Source: Advenella sp. S44
GTDB taxonomy: Bacteria; Pseudomonadota; Gammaproteobacteria; Burkholderiales; Burkholderiaceae_B
Assembly: GCF_002810445.1 (NCBI RefSeq)
Contig: NZ_NEXS01000003.1
Span: 1,488,001 to 1,552,000, forward strand
Direction of reading: 5' to 3'
Length of the DNA: 64,000 bases
Made by a program: the position numbers and the translations under genes
The notes under the pieces: generated by a model
The model's input: the letters and a program-made list of their open reading frames with translations, nothing else
The model's database searches: none
Told to the model about the DNA's origin: nothing
Shown: piece by piece, positions 49,513 through 59,151 of the stretch
How positions within the stretch are numbered: position 1 is the first letter of the stretch
How the letters are laid out: every line of letters starts with the position of its first letter

Positions 49513-51882
49513 ATGTCTTTGAGACAGCTTAGTTCAATGAAAAAGAAAGCAATCCCGGCTCTGATTGCGATGCTCATTCTTCCGCAGGCATCTTTTGCAT
49601 TTGCGCCCTTCGTGGTGCAGGATATTCAGGTAAAAGGATTGCGCAGCACCGACCCAGCTACCCTGTTCAATTACGTTCCTGCCCGCGTCGGCAAGCAATT
49701 TACTGAAGAGCAGGCCACAGACTCGGTCAAACGGCTTTATGCCACAGGCCTGTTCAATGACGTGGATATTTCCACGCGTAACAATATCGTTTATGTGAAC
49801 GTGGTAGAACGCCCGGTTATCACCTCAGTCACTTTTGACGGAATGAAGGCGTTCGACAGCAAAACCATTACCGAAACCCTTGCCGGCGTCGGCTTTGGTG
49901 CAGGCAGAGCCTACGATGAAGCGCTGCTTGAGCGCGCCAGAAACGAGATCAAGGCGCAATATGTTTCAAAGGGACATTACGGCACCGAAGTCAATTCGGC
50001 CATTACGCCGTTGCCCAATAACCGCGTCGGCATCAGTTTCACCGTCCAGGAAAGCAGCATTTCACGCATTCGGGATATTCATTTTGTAGGCAACGAGGCT
50101 TTTTCTGAAGGCACATTGCGCGATCAAATGGATATGACCACGCCAGGATACATGACCTGGTATACCGGTTCGGATAAATACTCGCGTGAAAAACTGGACA
50201 AGGATACCGAAGCCATTCGCAAATACTATATGGATCGCGGCTATCTGGATTTTTCCATGGATTCGCCACAGGTGAACATCACGCCTGATCGTGAAGACAT
50301 ATCCATCAACCTGACTGTGAACGAAGGTAAGCCTTATAAACTGCGCAAAGTGCAGCTGGCGGGCAACCTGATGGGCTTGAACAACGAATTGCAGGCCCTC
50401 ATTGAACCCAAGCCGGGTGAGATCTACAGTGAAGAGCGCGCGCAGAAAACCACAGACGCCATCAAAAGCTATCTGGGCGGACTCGGTTATGCGTTCGCCA
50501 ACGTCAATGCCAATCCAGTACCCGATAAGGAAACCCAGGAAGCCGATCTGACCTTTTTTGTCGATCCGGGCCGCCGCGTGTATGTAAACCGTATCAATAT
50601 TGGCGGCAACGTGCGCACGCGAGACGAAGTGATCCGTCGTGAAATGCGTCAGCAAGAAGCCGGGTGGTACGATGAAAACCGCCTGTCGCAGTCCAAGGAC
50701 CGCGTCAATCGCCTGGGTTACTTCAACAGTGTCGACGTCACGCAAATGCCTGTGGCCGGCACAGACGACCAGGTCGATGTGAACGTGGACGTCAAGGAAA
50801 AACCAACGGGCCTGATCAACCTTGGCGTGGGCTATGGCACGACAGACAAACTGTCTTTTACTGCCGGCATCAGCCAGGAGAACATTTTCGGTTCGGGAAC
50901 CGATCTGGGCTTGCAGGTCAACACCAGCAAGCGCTACCGTAATATCAGCCTGACGCACACCGATCCATACTGGACAACAAGCGGTATCAGCCGCACGACT
51001 TCGCTCTATTATCGTACCGAGACGCCGCTGAACTATAACGTTGAGCAGGACGAGGACTCCTACCGCACGCGCACCATTGGTCTGGGCATGAATTTTGGTG
51101 TGCCCATTTCGGAAAATGACCGAATTATCATGGGTGCGACGTTCGAGAACAGCAAAATCAAGCTGCCGAGCGAAAATTCAGGTTATCTCATTCCCAAGGC
51201 GTATCGTGATTTTGTGGACGATTATGGTGAGTCCACCAATGTGCTGATGCTCAATTTGGGCTGGAAAAAGGATACCCGCGACAATGCGCTGGCGCCAACG
51301 CGTGGCTATCTGAGTTCGGTCCAGGGAACACTGGGCGTGGGCGATTTGAAATACTATATGTTCAGCGCTCAGCAGCAATACTATATGCCCTTGGGCAAAG
51401 ATTACACACTGGCGTTCAACCTGAGCGCCGATTATGGCCGCTCACTGTCCAAAGACAAGCCATTCCCTGTGATCAAAAACATCTATGCCGGCGGTATCGG
51501 TTCTGTGCGCGGCTATGAGGGTGCCTCCCTTGGCGCGCGCGATCCTGTATCCGGAGACTACCTGGGCGGTTCTACACGCGTTGTCGGTAACGTACAGTTA
51601 TATCTTCCGTTCCCCGGCACCCATAATGACCGCACATTACGCTGGTTTGTCTTTGCCGATGCTGGTAAGGTGGGAACAACAGGCAAGGCAAGTTGCACTA
51701 TCGGTAACGCCGACGAAGGCGGTTTGGTTGAAGATCCTTGCGGCTGGCGCTATTCGGCTGGGGTAGGGCTGTCTTGGCAGTCACCGCTGGGTCCGCTGGA
51801 AATTTCCTATGCACATCCGATTCGTCCCAAACCCGGTGACAACAAGCAGAAATTCCAGTTCCAGATTGGTACCTCGTTTTGA
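49513..51882 (+). CDS. bamA: Outer membrane protein assembly factor BamA
   Basis: A 789-residue Omp85 protein that inserts beta-barrel proteins. A signal peptide (1-29, ending QASFA) is followed by five POTRA domains (about 30-425) and a 16-strand barrel with the conserved IYAGGIGSVRGYEG loop and C-terminal Phe. The first ATG has an AAGGAAAG site; an internal ATG 24 bp downstream (MKKKAIPALI) is an alternative giving a more standard signal. It is followed by a terminator-like hairpin before skp. Confidence 0.96.
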   Translation: MSLRQLSSMKKKAIPALIAMLILPQASFAFAPFVVQDIQVKGLRSTDPATLFNYVPARVGKQFTEEQATDSVKRLYATGLFNDVDISTRNNIVYVNVVERPVITSVTFDGMKAFDSKTITETLAGVGFGAGRAYDEALLERARNEIKAQYVSKGHYGTEVNSAITPLPNNRVGISFTVQESSISRIRDIHFVGNEAFSEGTLRDQMDMTTPGYMTWYTGSDKYSREKLDKDTEAIRKYYMDRGYLDFSMDSPQVNITPDREDISINLTVNEGKPYKLRKVQLAGNLMGLNNELQALIEPKPGEIYSEERAQKTTDAIKSYLGGLGYAFANVNANPVPDKETQEADLTFFVDPGRRVYVNRINIGGNVRTRDEVIRREMRQQEAGWYDENRLSQSKDRVNRLGYFNSVDVTQMPVAGTDDQVDVNVDVKEKPTGLINLGVGYGTTDKLSFTAGISQENIFGSGTDLGLQVNTSKRYRNISLTHTDPYWTTSGISRTTSLYYRTETPLNYNVEQDEDSYRTRTIGLGMNFGVPISENDRIIMGATFENSKIKLPSENSGYLIPKAYRDFVDDYGESTNVLMLNLGWKKDTRDNALAPTRGYLSSVQGTLGVGDLKYYMFSAQQQYYMPLGKDYTLAFNLSADYGRSLSKDKPFPVIKNIYAGGIGSVRGYEGASLGARDPVSGDYLGGSTRVVGNVQLYLPFPGTHNDRTLRWFVFADAGKVGTTGKASCTIGNADEGGLVEDPCGWRYSAGVGLSWQSPLGPLEISYAHPIRPKPGDNKQKFQFQIGTSF

Positions 51883-51940
51883 TTCATTGGTCATCGTAAG
51901 TAGTCTGCTGTAACACGTCTGCGATTGCCCCAAAGGGGTG

Positions 51941-51963
51941 GCAGGCGTCATTGCCTGCTTTTT
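51941..51963 (+). terminator. Terminator between bamA and skp
   Basis: GCAGGC and GCCTGC form a six-base stem around GTCATT, followed by TTTTT; a CCCC/GGGG mini-hairpin lies just upstream. It probably attenuates transcription of the skp-lpx genes. Confidence 0.7.
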
Positions 51964-52001
51964 AACGCTATAATCAATTTTTTCTCTGAAGGTTAACGTA
52001 T

Positions 52002-52619
52002 ATGAGTTTTAGCTTGGCACATACGAAGTTCAACAAACGCACAATTAACCAGTTGCTTGTGGCTACTGTGCTCGGCGTTTCTGCATCTTCTGTTGCATTT
52101 GCACAAACTGCCGGCAAAGCTGCAGACAAAAAACCGGCCAATGCCTCGTCTGCATCAGCCACCTCTGAAAGCGCTCCGGTATCCAATATCAAGATCGGTT
52201 TCGTCAATACCGAAAAAATTCTGCGTGATTCTGCGCCCGCAAAAGACGCCCAGGTCAAGATCGAAGGCGAATTCAAGAAACGCGATACAGAACTTCAGAA
52301 GCTGGCCAGCACGTTGCGTACCAAATACGAGAATTTTGACAAGAATGCACCCGTCATGTCCGACTCAGACCGTACCAAGGCTCAGCGGGAACTGTCCGAC
52401 CTGGATACAGATCTGCAACGCAAGCGTCGCGAGTTTCAGGAAGATTTCAATCGTCGTCGCAATGAAGCCTTTTCCGGAATTGTTGAAAAGGCAAATGCCG
52501 CGATTAAGAACATTGCCGAAAAAGAGAATTACGACCTGATCGTACAGGACGCGGTAACTGTCAGCCCACGTATTGATATTACCGACACAGTCATCAAAGT
52601 CCTCGACAACGGTAAATAA
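52002..52619 (+). CDS. skp: Periplasmic chaperone Skp/OmpH
   Basis: A 205-residue chaperone that holds unfolded outer-membrane proteins for BAM. The signal peptide is 1-34 (ending SVAFA). Before the Skp core (about 62-205, KIGFVNTEKILRDSAPAKDA) there is a ~27-residue Ala/Ser/Lys linker not seen in E. coli Skp. The charged central helices (about 85-160) form the coiled-coil tentacles. Two bases separate it from lpxD. Confidence 0.92.
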   Translation: MSFSLAHTKFNKRTINQLLVATVLGVSASSVAFAQTAGKAADKKPANASSASATSESAPVSNIKIGFVNTEKILRDSAPAKDAQVKIEGEFKKRDTELQKLASTLRTKYENFDKNAPVMSDSDRTKAQRELSDLDTDLQRKRREFQEDFNRRRNEAFSGIVEKANAAIKNIAEKENYDLIVQDAVTVSPRIDITDTVIKVLDNGK

Positions 52620-52621
52620 GC

Positions 52622-53707
52622 ATGGCGCAGGATCCTGAGACTGTTCATGCGGTTACGCTGGACCGCCTGCTTGACGCAGCCGATACACAGGGTCTGGAGT
52701 GGGAAATAAAAAATCCACAGGGAATGGCAATGCCGGTGATAACCGGCATTGCGTCCTTGTCAAATGCCAGCGCGCAGTCCATCAGCTTTCTTTCCAATCC
52801 CAAGTTCTTCGAACAACTGGCGACCACAAAAGCCGCAGCCGTCATGCTGCCTGCCCGGGCGCTGGAGCACCTCCCATCGCAAACACCGTTCCTGGTGGTG
52901 TGCTGCGAAAATCCCTACCTACTATATTCGCGCCTAAGCCAATGGTTTGAGAAGCAGCGCCTGGCGGGGCTGTCGCGCACGGTCCATCCTGCTGCCGTCA
53001 TCCATGAAAGTGCTCGCATTGGCAAGAATGTTTCAATCGGCCCGCATGTGGTGATCGAAGAAAATGTGCACATTGACGACGGCGCCACCATTGGGCCTGC
53101 TTGCGTCATTGCCCGTGATTGCCAGATCGGCGCCGACAGCGTGCTGCATGCCCGCGTGACCCTATATGCCAACGTCCGTATGGGCCAGCGATGCATTATC
53201 CATAGCGGCGCGGTGCTCGGCGCCGACGGCTTCGGGTTTGCGCCAGATGCCACCCATGCACCCGGCGGTTGGTCCAAAATTGTTCAGTTTGGTGGTGTAA
53301 AACTGGGCAATGACGTGGAAATTGGCGCCAATACTACGGTTGATCGCGGTGCACTTGACGATACCGTGATCGGCAACGGTGTGAAACTGGATAACCTGAT
53401 CATGATCGGGCACAACGTGCAAATCGGCGATCATACGGCCATGGCCGGATGCGCTGGCGTGGCCGGCTCCACGACCATTGGCAGCCGCTGCACCATTGCA
53501 GGTGCTGCCATGATTTCAGGCCATATCAAACTGGCCGACGATGTGCATATTTCCGGAGGCACGGCCGTTATCTCCGATGTCTCCAAGCCCGGACGCTATA
53601 CCGGTGTGTTTCCCCTTGCCGAACATGCCGTCTGGCAAAAAAATGCAGCCGTGCTGATGCAGCTTGCGCAATTACGCCGCCGGATTCGTGACCTCAAAAA
53701 GGCATAA
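52622..53707 (+). CDS. lpxD: UDP-3-O-(3-hydroxyacyl)glucosamine N-acyltransferase
   Basis: A 361-residue acyltransferase for the third step of lipid A synthesis. An N-terminal uridine-binding domain (1-110) precedes a left-handed beta-helix of hexapeptide repeats (about 115-340); the catalytic His is in the MIGHNVQIGDHTAMAGC region, and LGADGFGFAP is conserved. Forms a tight cluster with fabZ, lpxA and lpxB. Confidence 0.95.
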   Translation: MAQDPETVHAVTLDRLLDAADTQGLEWEIKNPQGMAMPVITGIASLSNASAQSISFLSNPKFFEQLATTKAAAVMLPARALEHLPSQTPFLVVCCENPYLLYSRLSQWFEKQRLAGLSRTVHPAAVIHESARIGKNVSIGPHVVIEENVHIDDGATIGPACVIARDCQIGADSVLHARVTLYANVRMGQRCIIHSGAVLGADGFGFAPDATHAPGGWSKIVQFGGVKLGNDVEIGANTTVDRGALDDTVIGNGVKLDNLIMIGHNVQIGDHTAMAGCAGVAGSTTIGSRCTIAGAAMISGHIKLADDVHISGGTAVISDVSKPGRYTGVFPLAEHAVWQKNAAVLMQLAQLRRRIRDLKKA

Positions 53708-53804
53708 TATCCCGCTGGCAGCCGAAGGATCGCTATTTCCGGGCGAAATTGTCTAAAATATCCCCATTCCAATAACCAAACCATTTTCATTTACAGGATT
53801 ATTC

Positions 53805-54263
53805 ATGCAAGTAGATATTCAAAGCATTATGGCGCGGCTTCCTCATCGCTATCCGATGCTGCTTGTAGACAGAGTCCTGGAAATGGTGCCTGGCAAAAGC
53901 ATTGTTGCCATCAAGAATGTGACAATTAATGAGCCGTTTTTCAATGGCCATTTTCCCGGGCGTCCCGTCATGCCTGGCGTGCTGATCATTGAGGCGCTGG
54001 CCCAGGCTGCAGCAATATTTTCATTTGCAGCTGAAGACGGTTCCTGCAGGGACGATATTGCCCGCAAGGCTTATTATCTGGTTGGGGTGGACGGCGCACG
54101 CTTTCGCAAACCCGTCATTCCGGGAGACCAGCTTCAGCTGGAGGTTACCGCTGACCGTATCAGCAAAGTCATCTGTAAATACAGTGCACGTGCCACCGTT
54201 GAAGGGGCAGTCGTAGCTGAAGCTGCGATCATGTGCGCTATTCGTGATCTGGACGAACAATGA
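53805..54263 (+). CDS. fabZ: 3-hydroxyacyl-[acyl-carrier-protein] dehydratase FabZ
   Basis: A 152-residue hot-dog-fold dehydratase of fatty acid elongation. Catalytic His49 ([13 protein letters not shown]) and Glu63 ([10 protein letters not shown]) are present. It controls the share of 3-hydroxyacyl-ACP used for membrane lipids versus lipid A. It overlaps lpxA by four bases (ATGA). Confidence 0.96.
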   Translation: MQVDIQSIMARLPHRYPMLLVDRVLEMVPGKSIVAIKNVTINEPFFNGHFPGRPVMPGVLIIEALAQAAAIFSFAAEDGSCRDDIARKAYYLVGVDGARFRKPVIPGDQLQLEVTADRISKVICKYSARATVEGAVVAEAAIMCAIRDLDEQ

Positions 54264-55054
54264 CCAAACTTATCGACTCTACCGCGGTTATTCATGATGG
54301 CGCCAAGTTGCATCCCTCTGTGAAGGTAGGCGCCTATTCTGTCATCCATGCAAATGTCACGATCGGAGAAGGTAGCGTTGTCGGTGAGCACTGCGTCATC
54401 GATGGCCATACCACCATCGGTAAAAACAATGTGTTCTATCGGTTTTGCTCTGTTGGCGGCAACCCGCAAGACAAAAAATACGCCGGCGAGCAAACAGCGC
54501 TTGAAATCGGCGATGGCAATACCATTCGCGAGTTCGTAACCATTAACACGGGTACGGCGCAGGACGTCGGGATTACGCGCCTGGGTGATGACAACTGGAT
54601 CATGGCATATGTGCATATCGCGCACGATTGTCAGATCGGCTGCCATACGATCCTGGCCAATTCAGTGCAACTGGCGGGCCACATCCATATTGACGACTGG
54701 GCCATTGTCGGTGGCAGTTCTGCGGCGCATCAGTACATTCATATCGGCGCGCATTCCATGACGGGTGGCATGAGCGCGATCCGCCAGGACATACCTCCTT
54801 ATGTTCTCGGGGCCGGCCAGCCATATCGCCCGGCTGGCATCAATTCCGAAGGGCTCAAGCGCCGCGGCTTTACGCCGGAACAAATCCATGCCATCAAGGA
54901 CGCCTATAAAATTATTTATATGCGCAAGCTGACAACCACCGAGGCTGCCGAGGAAATCGCGCGTTACCAGCAGGATAATCCGGATACCGCGCGTGTGCTG
55001 GATCCTTTCGTTACTTTTTTCGAAACCGCATCGCGTGGCGTTAGCAGGGGATGA
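54260..55054 (+). CDS. lpxA: UDP-N-acetylglucosamine O-acyltransferase
   Basis: A 264-residue left-handed beta-helix enzyme for the first step of lipid A synthesis. The catalytic His is His122 in [11 protein letters not shown], and the GGNPQDKKY and [12 protein letters not shown] motifs are conserved. Hexapeptide repeats fill residues 1-185 and a helical C-terminal part follows. It overlaps fabZ and lpxB by four bases each. Confidence 0.96.
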   Translation: MTKLIDSTAVIHDGAKLHPSVKVGAYSVIHANVTIGEGSVVGEHCVIDGHTTIGKNNVFYRFCSVGGNPQDKKYAGEQTALEIGDGNTIREFVTINTGTAQDVGITRLGDDNWIMAYVHIAHDCQIGCHTILANSVQLAGHIHIDDWAIVGGSSAAHQYIHIGAHSMTGGMSAIRQDIPPYVLGAGQPYRPAGINSEGLKRRGFTPEQIHAIKDAYKIIYMRKLTTTEAAEEIARYQQDNPDTARVLDPFVTFFETASRGVSRG

Positions 55055-56220
55055 GCCTGCTTTTGTCTATGGTGGCGGGCGAGCCGTCCGGAGATCTGCT
55101 GGCTTCCAGAATCATACAGGGCTTGCGCTCGCGTGATCCCCAGCTTCGGGTCTCTGGCATTGGCGGGCCCGAAATGCAGCAGCAAGGCATGCAGCTGCTT
55201 TACCCGATGGATGATCTGTCGGTCTTCGGCTACGTTGATGCGCTCAAGAACTTGCCCCGACTCATTCAAACCCATTTGCGGTTTCGCGCATCGGTACTGA
55301 AGCTGCGCCCCAACGTTTTCGTCGGCGTGGATGCACCAGATTTTAATTTACGGCTCGAGCAGCATCTACGCAAGCGCGGCATACCCACGGTTCATTTTGT
55401 CGGCCCCTCCATCTGGGCATGGCGCTACGAACGTATCCACAAAATACGCGCAGCGGTGTCGCACATGCTGGTGCTGTTCCCGTTTGAGGAAGATATTTAT
55501 CGTAAGGAAGGCGTGCCGGTGACCTATGTGGGACACCCCCTGGCATCCCAGATCCCGCAGTCGCCAGATAAACGACAGGCACGCATGCGGCTGGGCCTGG
55601 ATCCCGACGGACGGGTGCTGGCGATATTACCCGGCAGCCGGACATCGGAAATCGCTCAGCTCGCGCCGCGTTTTCTGCAGGCGGCAAGCCTGCTGCAGAA
55701 AGAGGATCCAACCTTGCGTTTCGTGGTGCCGCTGGTCAATGAAGCGCGCCAGGCACAGTTCAATGCTATCTTGGCCAGCTATCCCGTGGATGGCCTGCAA
55801 TGTTTTATCAAACGCGTGTCCGACCAGCCTATTGCCTGGGACATTATGGAAGCCTGCGACGCGGCACTGGTTGCCAGCGGCACGGCGACGCTGGAAACCG
55901 CTTTGTTCCAGCGGCCCATGGTGATTTCCTATGTACTGACGCCGCTGATGCGCCGGTTGATGGAATGGAAGGCTGGCCAGGACGGCCCATCGCTTCCCTG
56001 GGTAGGCCTGCCCAACGTGCTGTTGCGCGAGTTCGCCGTTCCCGAATTGCTGCAGGAAGCGGCCACGCCGGCGAACCTTGCCAAAGCGTGTATCCGGGCG
56101 CTGACCGACACCAGTTACATTGAGCAAACCGAAGCGAAATTTCGCCAATTGCATCGCGAACTGAATCGCGATACGGCGAGCCTGGCAGCGGAGGCGATTC
56201 TTGCAACAGCGAATGCATGA
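55051..56220 (+). CDS. lpxB: Lipid-A-disaccharide synthase
   Basis: A 389-residue GT19 glycosyltransferase that joins UDP-diacylglucosamine and lipid X. The N-terminal [15 protein letters not shown] and [17 protein letters not shown] motifs and the [11 protein letters not shown] region are typical. It starts in the end of lpxA and overlaps rnhB. Confidence 0.95.
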   Translation: MSLLLSMVAGEPSGDLLASRIIQGLRSRDPQLRVSGIGGPEMQQQGMQLLYPMDDLSVFGYVDALKNLPRLIQTHLRFRASVLKLRPNVFVGVDAPDFNLRLEQHLRKRGIPTVHFVGPSIWAWRYERIHKIRAAVSHMLVLFPFEEDIYRKEGVPVTYVGHPLASQIPQSPDKRQARMRLGLDPDGRVLAILPGSRTSEIAQLAPRFLQAASLLQKEDPTLRFVVPLVNEARQAQFNAILASYPVDGLQCFIKRVSDQPIAWDIMEACDAALVASGTATLETALFQRPMVISYVLTPLMRRLMEWKAGQDGPSLPWVGLPNVLLREFAVPELLQEAATPANLAKACIRALTDTSYIEQTEAKFRQLHRELNRDTASLAAEAILATANA

Positions 56221-56857
56221 TCTTCCCCTTTTCGGCAAACTGCCTTTGCCCCGCATGACCGCCGGGATAGACGAGGCGGGCAGGGGTCCCCTGGCAGGCG
56301 ACGTTTTCGCCGCTGCGGTCATTCTTGATCCGCGCCGTCGCATCAACGGGCTGGCAGACTCAAAGACCCTGACCGCAGCAAAGCGCGAAAGTCTGGCCTT
56401 GCGTATTCGTGAAAAAGCGCTGGCCTGGTCTATTGCCAGCGCCAGCGTCGCAGAGATCGACCAGCTCAATATTCTGGGCGCTACCATGCTTGCCATGCAG
56501 CGCGCATTCAATGGTCTGGCGGTATCCTGCCAGGAGCACCGTGCTGAACTCGTGTTGATTGATGGTAATCGGGTGCCGCAGGGGTTGGGCATTCCGTGCC
56601 ACGCGGTAATAAAGGGCGATGCCTTGCATGCCTGCATTTCCGCCGCGTCCATATTGGCAAAAACGGCCAGGGATGCGCAATTGATGCAACTACATGCACA
56701 GTATCCGGAATATGCCTTTGACCAGCATAAGGGCTATGGCACTGCGCTACATCTGGCACGGCTCAAAACTCATGGGCCGTGCCCGGTGCACCGCAGTACG
56801 TTTGCGCCTGTCAGGACCCTGATTTCGTTACAGACAAACGAGGGCATTCTGGCGTAA
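56201..56857 (+). CDS. rnhB: Ribonuclease HII
   Basis: A 218-residue nuclease that cuts the RNA strand of RNA-DNA hybrids and at single ribonucleotides in DNA. The metal-binding motif [12 protein letters not shown] (Asp24, Glu25) and VLIDGN are present. Two starts are possible: TTG at 56201, which has GGAGG at 56190-56194 six bases upstream, or ATG at 56213. The ribosome site favours TTG. Both lie inside the end of lpxB, so translation is coupled. The lpxB-rnhB order is conserved. Confidence 0.93.
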   Translation: MQQRMHDLPLFGKLPLPRMTAGIDEAGRGPLAGDVFAAAVILDPRRRINGLADSKTLTAAKRESLALRIREKALAWSIASASVAEIDQLNILGATMLAMQRAFNGLAVSCQEHRAELVLIDGNRVPQGLGIPCHAVIKGDALHACISAASILAKTARDAQLMQLHAQYPEYAFDQHKGYGTALHLARLKTHGPCPVHRSTFAPVRTLISLQTNEGILA

Positions 56858-56982
56858 AATCGGGGAGTTCTCTTCCTGTCCATGAGTGTAACTTGCCGGA
56901 ATGAGCCTTCAATGTCTGTAAACGGGCTTTAGAATGCACCGAAAATCGCTTTTTTCTTCTAATACGTGTGGTAAATAGAACA

Positions 56983-57026
56983 TTGTATTAAATTGACACG
57001 TAGCTGAAGCCTAATACAAGTACAAT
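56983..57026 (+). promoter_or_regulatory. Promoter and possible operator of the desaturase gene
   Basis: TTGACA (56993-56998) is followed by -10 candidates TACAAG (57015-57020, 16 bases away) and TACAAT (57021-57026). An 8-bp perfect inverted repeat, TTGTATTA (56983-56990) and TAATACAA (57012-57019), brackets the -35 and overlaps the -10, as an operator would. A second palindrome, GTACA-ATA-TGTAC, lies at 57020-57032. Confidence 0.5.
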
Positions 57027-57071
57027 ATGTACTGCCTATTTGCGGGGATAACCCGACATGAAAATCAAATA

Positions 57072-58145
57072 ATGGAAACGAAATTTACCCCTATTGCGCC
57101 CGATGCAGAACTGCCGCACCGGAAAATCATACGTAGCTGGCTGATTCCCATCTCCCAGCAAAATACATTTCGCGCTTTTCTGCTGCTGTTTGTTGATTAC
57201 ACCTTGCTGCTGTGCCTGCTGGCCGGCACGGTCTTCCTGTCTGCCTGGTGGCTCAAGCTGATCTGCGCCCTTGTGGCCGGTTTTATGATTGGTCGCCTTT
57301 TCATCATCGGACATGATGCCTGCCATCAGAGTCTGACGCCTCATCGCAAGCTGAATAAATGGATCGGCCGCATCGCCTTTCTTCCGGCGGTGTCTCCATA
57401 TAGCCTTTGGGATGTCGGGCACAATGTGGTGCACCACGGTTTTACCAATTTGAAGGGCATGGATTTTGTCTGGTGCCCCAAAACCAAAGAAGAATATGAT
57501 GCGCTGTCGCCCATGGGCCGCTTTATGGAACGCGTCTATCGCGGACCGCTAGGCGCCGGCATTTATTACATCGTTGAAATCTGGTGGAACCGCATGATGT
57601 TCCCGAGCAAGGGCTACATGGGAACCCAACGCAAGGTATTTTTCTGGGATGGCCTGCTGGTCAGTATTTTTGGCCTGGCATGGCTGGGTGGTGTTGTTTT
57701 CGCTGCTCAGGCAACCGGTCAGTCTGTACTGATGCTAGTGGCTTTTGCCTGGCTTATTCCGTTGCTGTTCTGGTTTTATATGATCGGCTTTGTGGTCTAC
57801 ATCCAGCACACGCATACGCGCGTGGTCTGGCATGACAATCGTGCGGTATGGGCCAAGGCTCAACCCTTTGTATCGACCACCGTTCATATGATGTTCCGGT
57901 TTAAGTTTGGTGCCTTGATGCACCACATCATGGAGCATACTGCTCATCACGTCGACATGAGCATACCGTTGTACAAGTTGAAAAAAGCGCAGAAGACGCT
58001 GGAAGACATGCTGCCCAGCCGGATCGTGATCCAAATGTTCAGCTGGTCCTGGTACTTCCGCACGATCAAGGCATGCAAGCTGTACAACTATCAGGAACGA
58101 TACTGGACAGACTTCAAGGGTAATAAATCGCCCGACGTGGTTTAA
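57072..58145 (+). CDS. Membrane fatty acid desaturase
   Basis: A 357-residue integral membrane di-iron desaturase. The three histidine boxes are seen: HDACH (81-85), HNVVHH (117-122) and EHTAHH in the C-terminal half, with hydrophobic pairs at about 35-80 and 185-235. It introduces a double bond into acyl chains; position is not predictable. The ATG at 57072 is preferred because an in-frame ATG at 57027 would fall at or before the likely transcription start. A four-codon frame (57058-57072) ends in a TAATG overlap with this start and may couple translation. Confidence 0.88.
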   Translation: METKFTPIAPDAELPHRKIIRSWLIPISQQNTFRAFLLLFVDYTLLLCLLAGTVFLSAWWLKLICALVAGFMIGRLFIIGHDACHQSLTPHRKLNKWIGRIAFLPAVSPYSLWDVGHNVVHHGFTNLKGMDFVWCPKTKEEYDALSPMGRFMERVYRGPLGAGIYYIVEIWWNRMMFPSKGYMGTQRKVFFWDGLLVSIFGLAWLGGVVFAAQATGQSVLMLVAFAWLIPLLFWFYMIGFVVYIQHTHTRVVWHDNRAVWAKAQPFVSTTVHMMFRFKFGALMHHIMEHTAHHVDMSIPLYKLKKAQKTLEDMLPSRIVIQMFSWSWYFRTIKACKLYNYQERYWTDFKGNKSPDVV

Positions 58146-58193
58146 GAAAAAAGGCAGTCCCGCCTGTCGGGTTTGCCACGGAAATACGTTACT

Positions 58194-58219
58194 ATCCCTG
58201 CTTAAAGCAGGGATTTTTT
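58194..58219 (+). terminator. Terminator hairpin abutting the next start codon
   Basis: ATCCCTGCT and AGCAGGGAT form a perfect nine-base stem around TAA, followed by TTTTT and immediately the ATG of the methyltransferase gene. It can terminate the desaturase transcript. Its right arm (AGCAGGGA) is also the only plausible ribosome-binding sequence for the next gene. Confidence 0.8.
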
Positions 58220-58987
58220 ATGAAACCAATTCAGTCCAAAGATAACCTAGTGGTCCGTCAGGGCCTGAAAGTGGCAGCAGGGCGGGACAAGACCCGCATC
58301 CTGCTTGAAGGCGTGCATTTGTGTGAGGAATGGCTGGCTCGATATGGGCAGCCCGAGTCGGTTCTGGTGCAGGCTGGCGCGACCAATCAGCCGGAAATTG
58401 TTCGACTGCTGGCAATGACCGATGCGCCATTGCAATATCAGCTTGCCGACCCACTGTTCAATGCCATTGCCACAGTGCAAACGCCGCAAGGGATCATGTT
58501 TGTGGCAACACGCCCGGTGCCTGCGACCATTGCCCATCTGGCCTGCACAGCCTTGTGGCTGGATCGCCTGCAGGATCCGGGCAATCTGGGTACGATTTTG
58601 CGTACGGCTGCGGCGGCCGGCTTACGGCATGTGCTGCTGTCAGCCGGCTGCGTCGGGGCCTGGTCTCCCAAGGTATTGCGTAGCGCACAGGGCGCTCACT
58701 TTGCCTTGGATATCCATGAACATCAGCATTTTGCAGATGTAAAAAAGAAATTGGATATACCGGTGTTCGCCTCTTCACTTGCCCCTGGCGCACGCAGCCT
58801 GTACACGGGCCAATTGCCCGCGGCGTGTCTTTGGGTGATCGGCAATGAAGGGCAGGGTGTTCATGCCGATATACTTGCACAGGCTGATCAGTGCGTTTTC
58901 ATTCCACAAAGCAACAGCGTGGAATCGCTGAACGCCGCCGTGGCGACAGCCATCATGCTCTTCGAGCAGCGGCGCCAGCATAGTTGA
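58220..58987 (+). CDS. TrmH/SpoU family RNA 2'-O-methyltransferase
   Basis: A 255-residue SPOUT methyltransferase. An N-terminal substrate-binding domain (1-95, KTRILLEGVHLCEEW) precedes the trefoil-knot catalytic domain with motif 1 LDRLQDPGNLGTILRTA, motif 2 WVIGNEGQGVHADIL and motif 3 IPQSNSVESLNAAVATAI. It uses AdoMet to methylate a ribose in rRNA or tRNA; the exact site (RlmB-like or other) is not determined. Its start codon directly follows a terminator-like hairpin. Confidence 0.9.
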   Translation: MKPIQSKDNLVVRQGLKVAAGRDKTRILLEGVHLCEEWLARYGQPESVLVQAGATNQPEIVRLLAMTDAPLQYQLADPLFNAIATVQTPQGIMFVATRPVPATIAHLACTALWLDRLQDPGNLGTILRTAAAAGLRHVLLSAGCVGAWSPKVLRSAQGAHFALDIHEHQHFADVKKKLDIPVFASSLAPGARSLYTGQLPAACLWVIGNEGQGVHADILAQADQCVFIPQSNSVESLNAAVATAIMLFEQRRQHS

Positions 58988-59151
58988 GTGCTGGCCGATC
59001 AGGGCGTTGGCGTCGATCCGTCAGTCTTGATCCCGTCAATCCGTCTGCTCGTACCCATCAGCCCATCAGTTCATCAGCCTGTCAGTTCATTAGCACATCA
59101 GTTCATTAGCGCACCAGTTCTGCAGCCCATCGGTCACACAGCTCGATCGCT
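58988..59151. other. Spacer with a 16-bp tandem repeat
   Basis: No gene is visible between the methyltransferase stop and the toxin remnant. The sequence is low in complexity (many CAGT, CATC and GTCA steps) and centres on the tandem repeat at 59064-59127. Confidence 0.6.
59064..59127. repeat. 16-bp tandem repeat, four units
   Basis: Units begin at 59064, 59080, 59096 and 59112 with consensus CATCAGTTCATTAGCA; each differs by one to five bases, and a partial fifth follows (CATCGG). Confidence 0.85.

Noticed and set aside
56858-57071. Possible small RNA gene in the rnhB/desaturase spacer
   Set aside because: No convincing promoter-terminator pair; the signals seen fit the desaturase promoter better.
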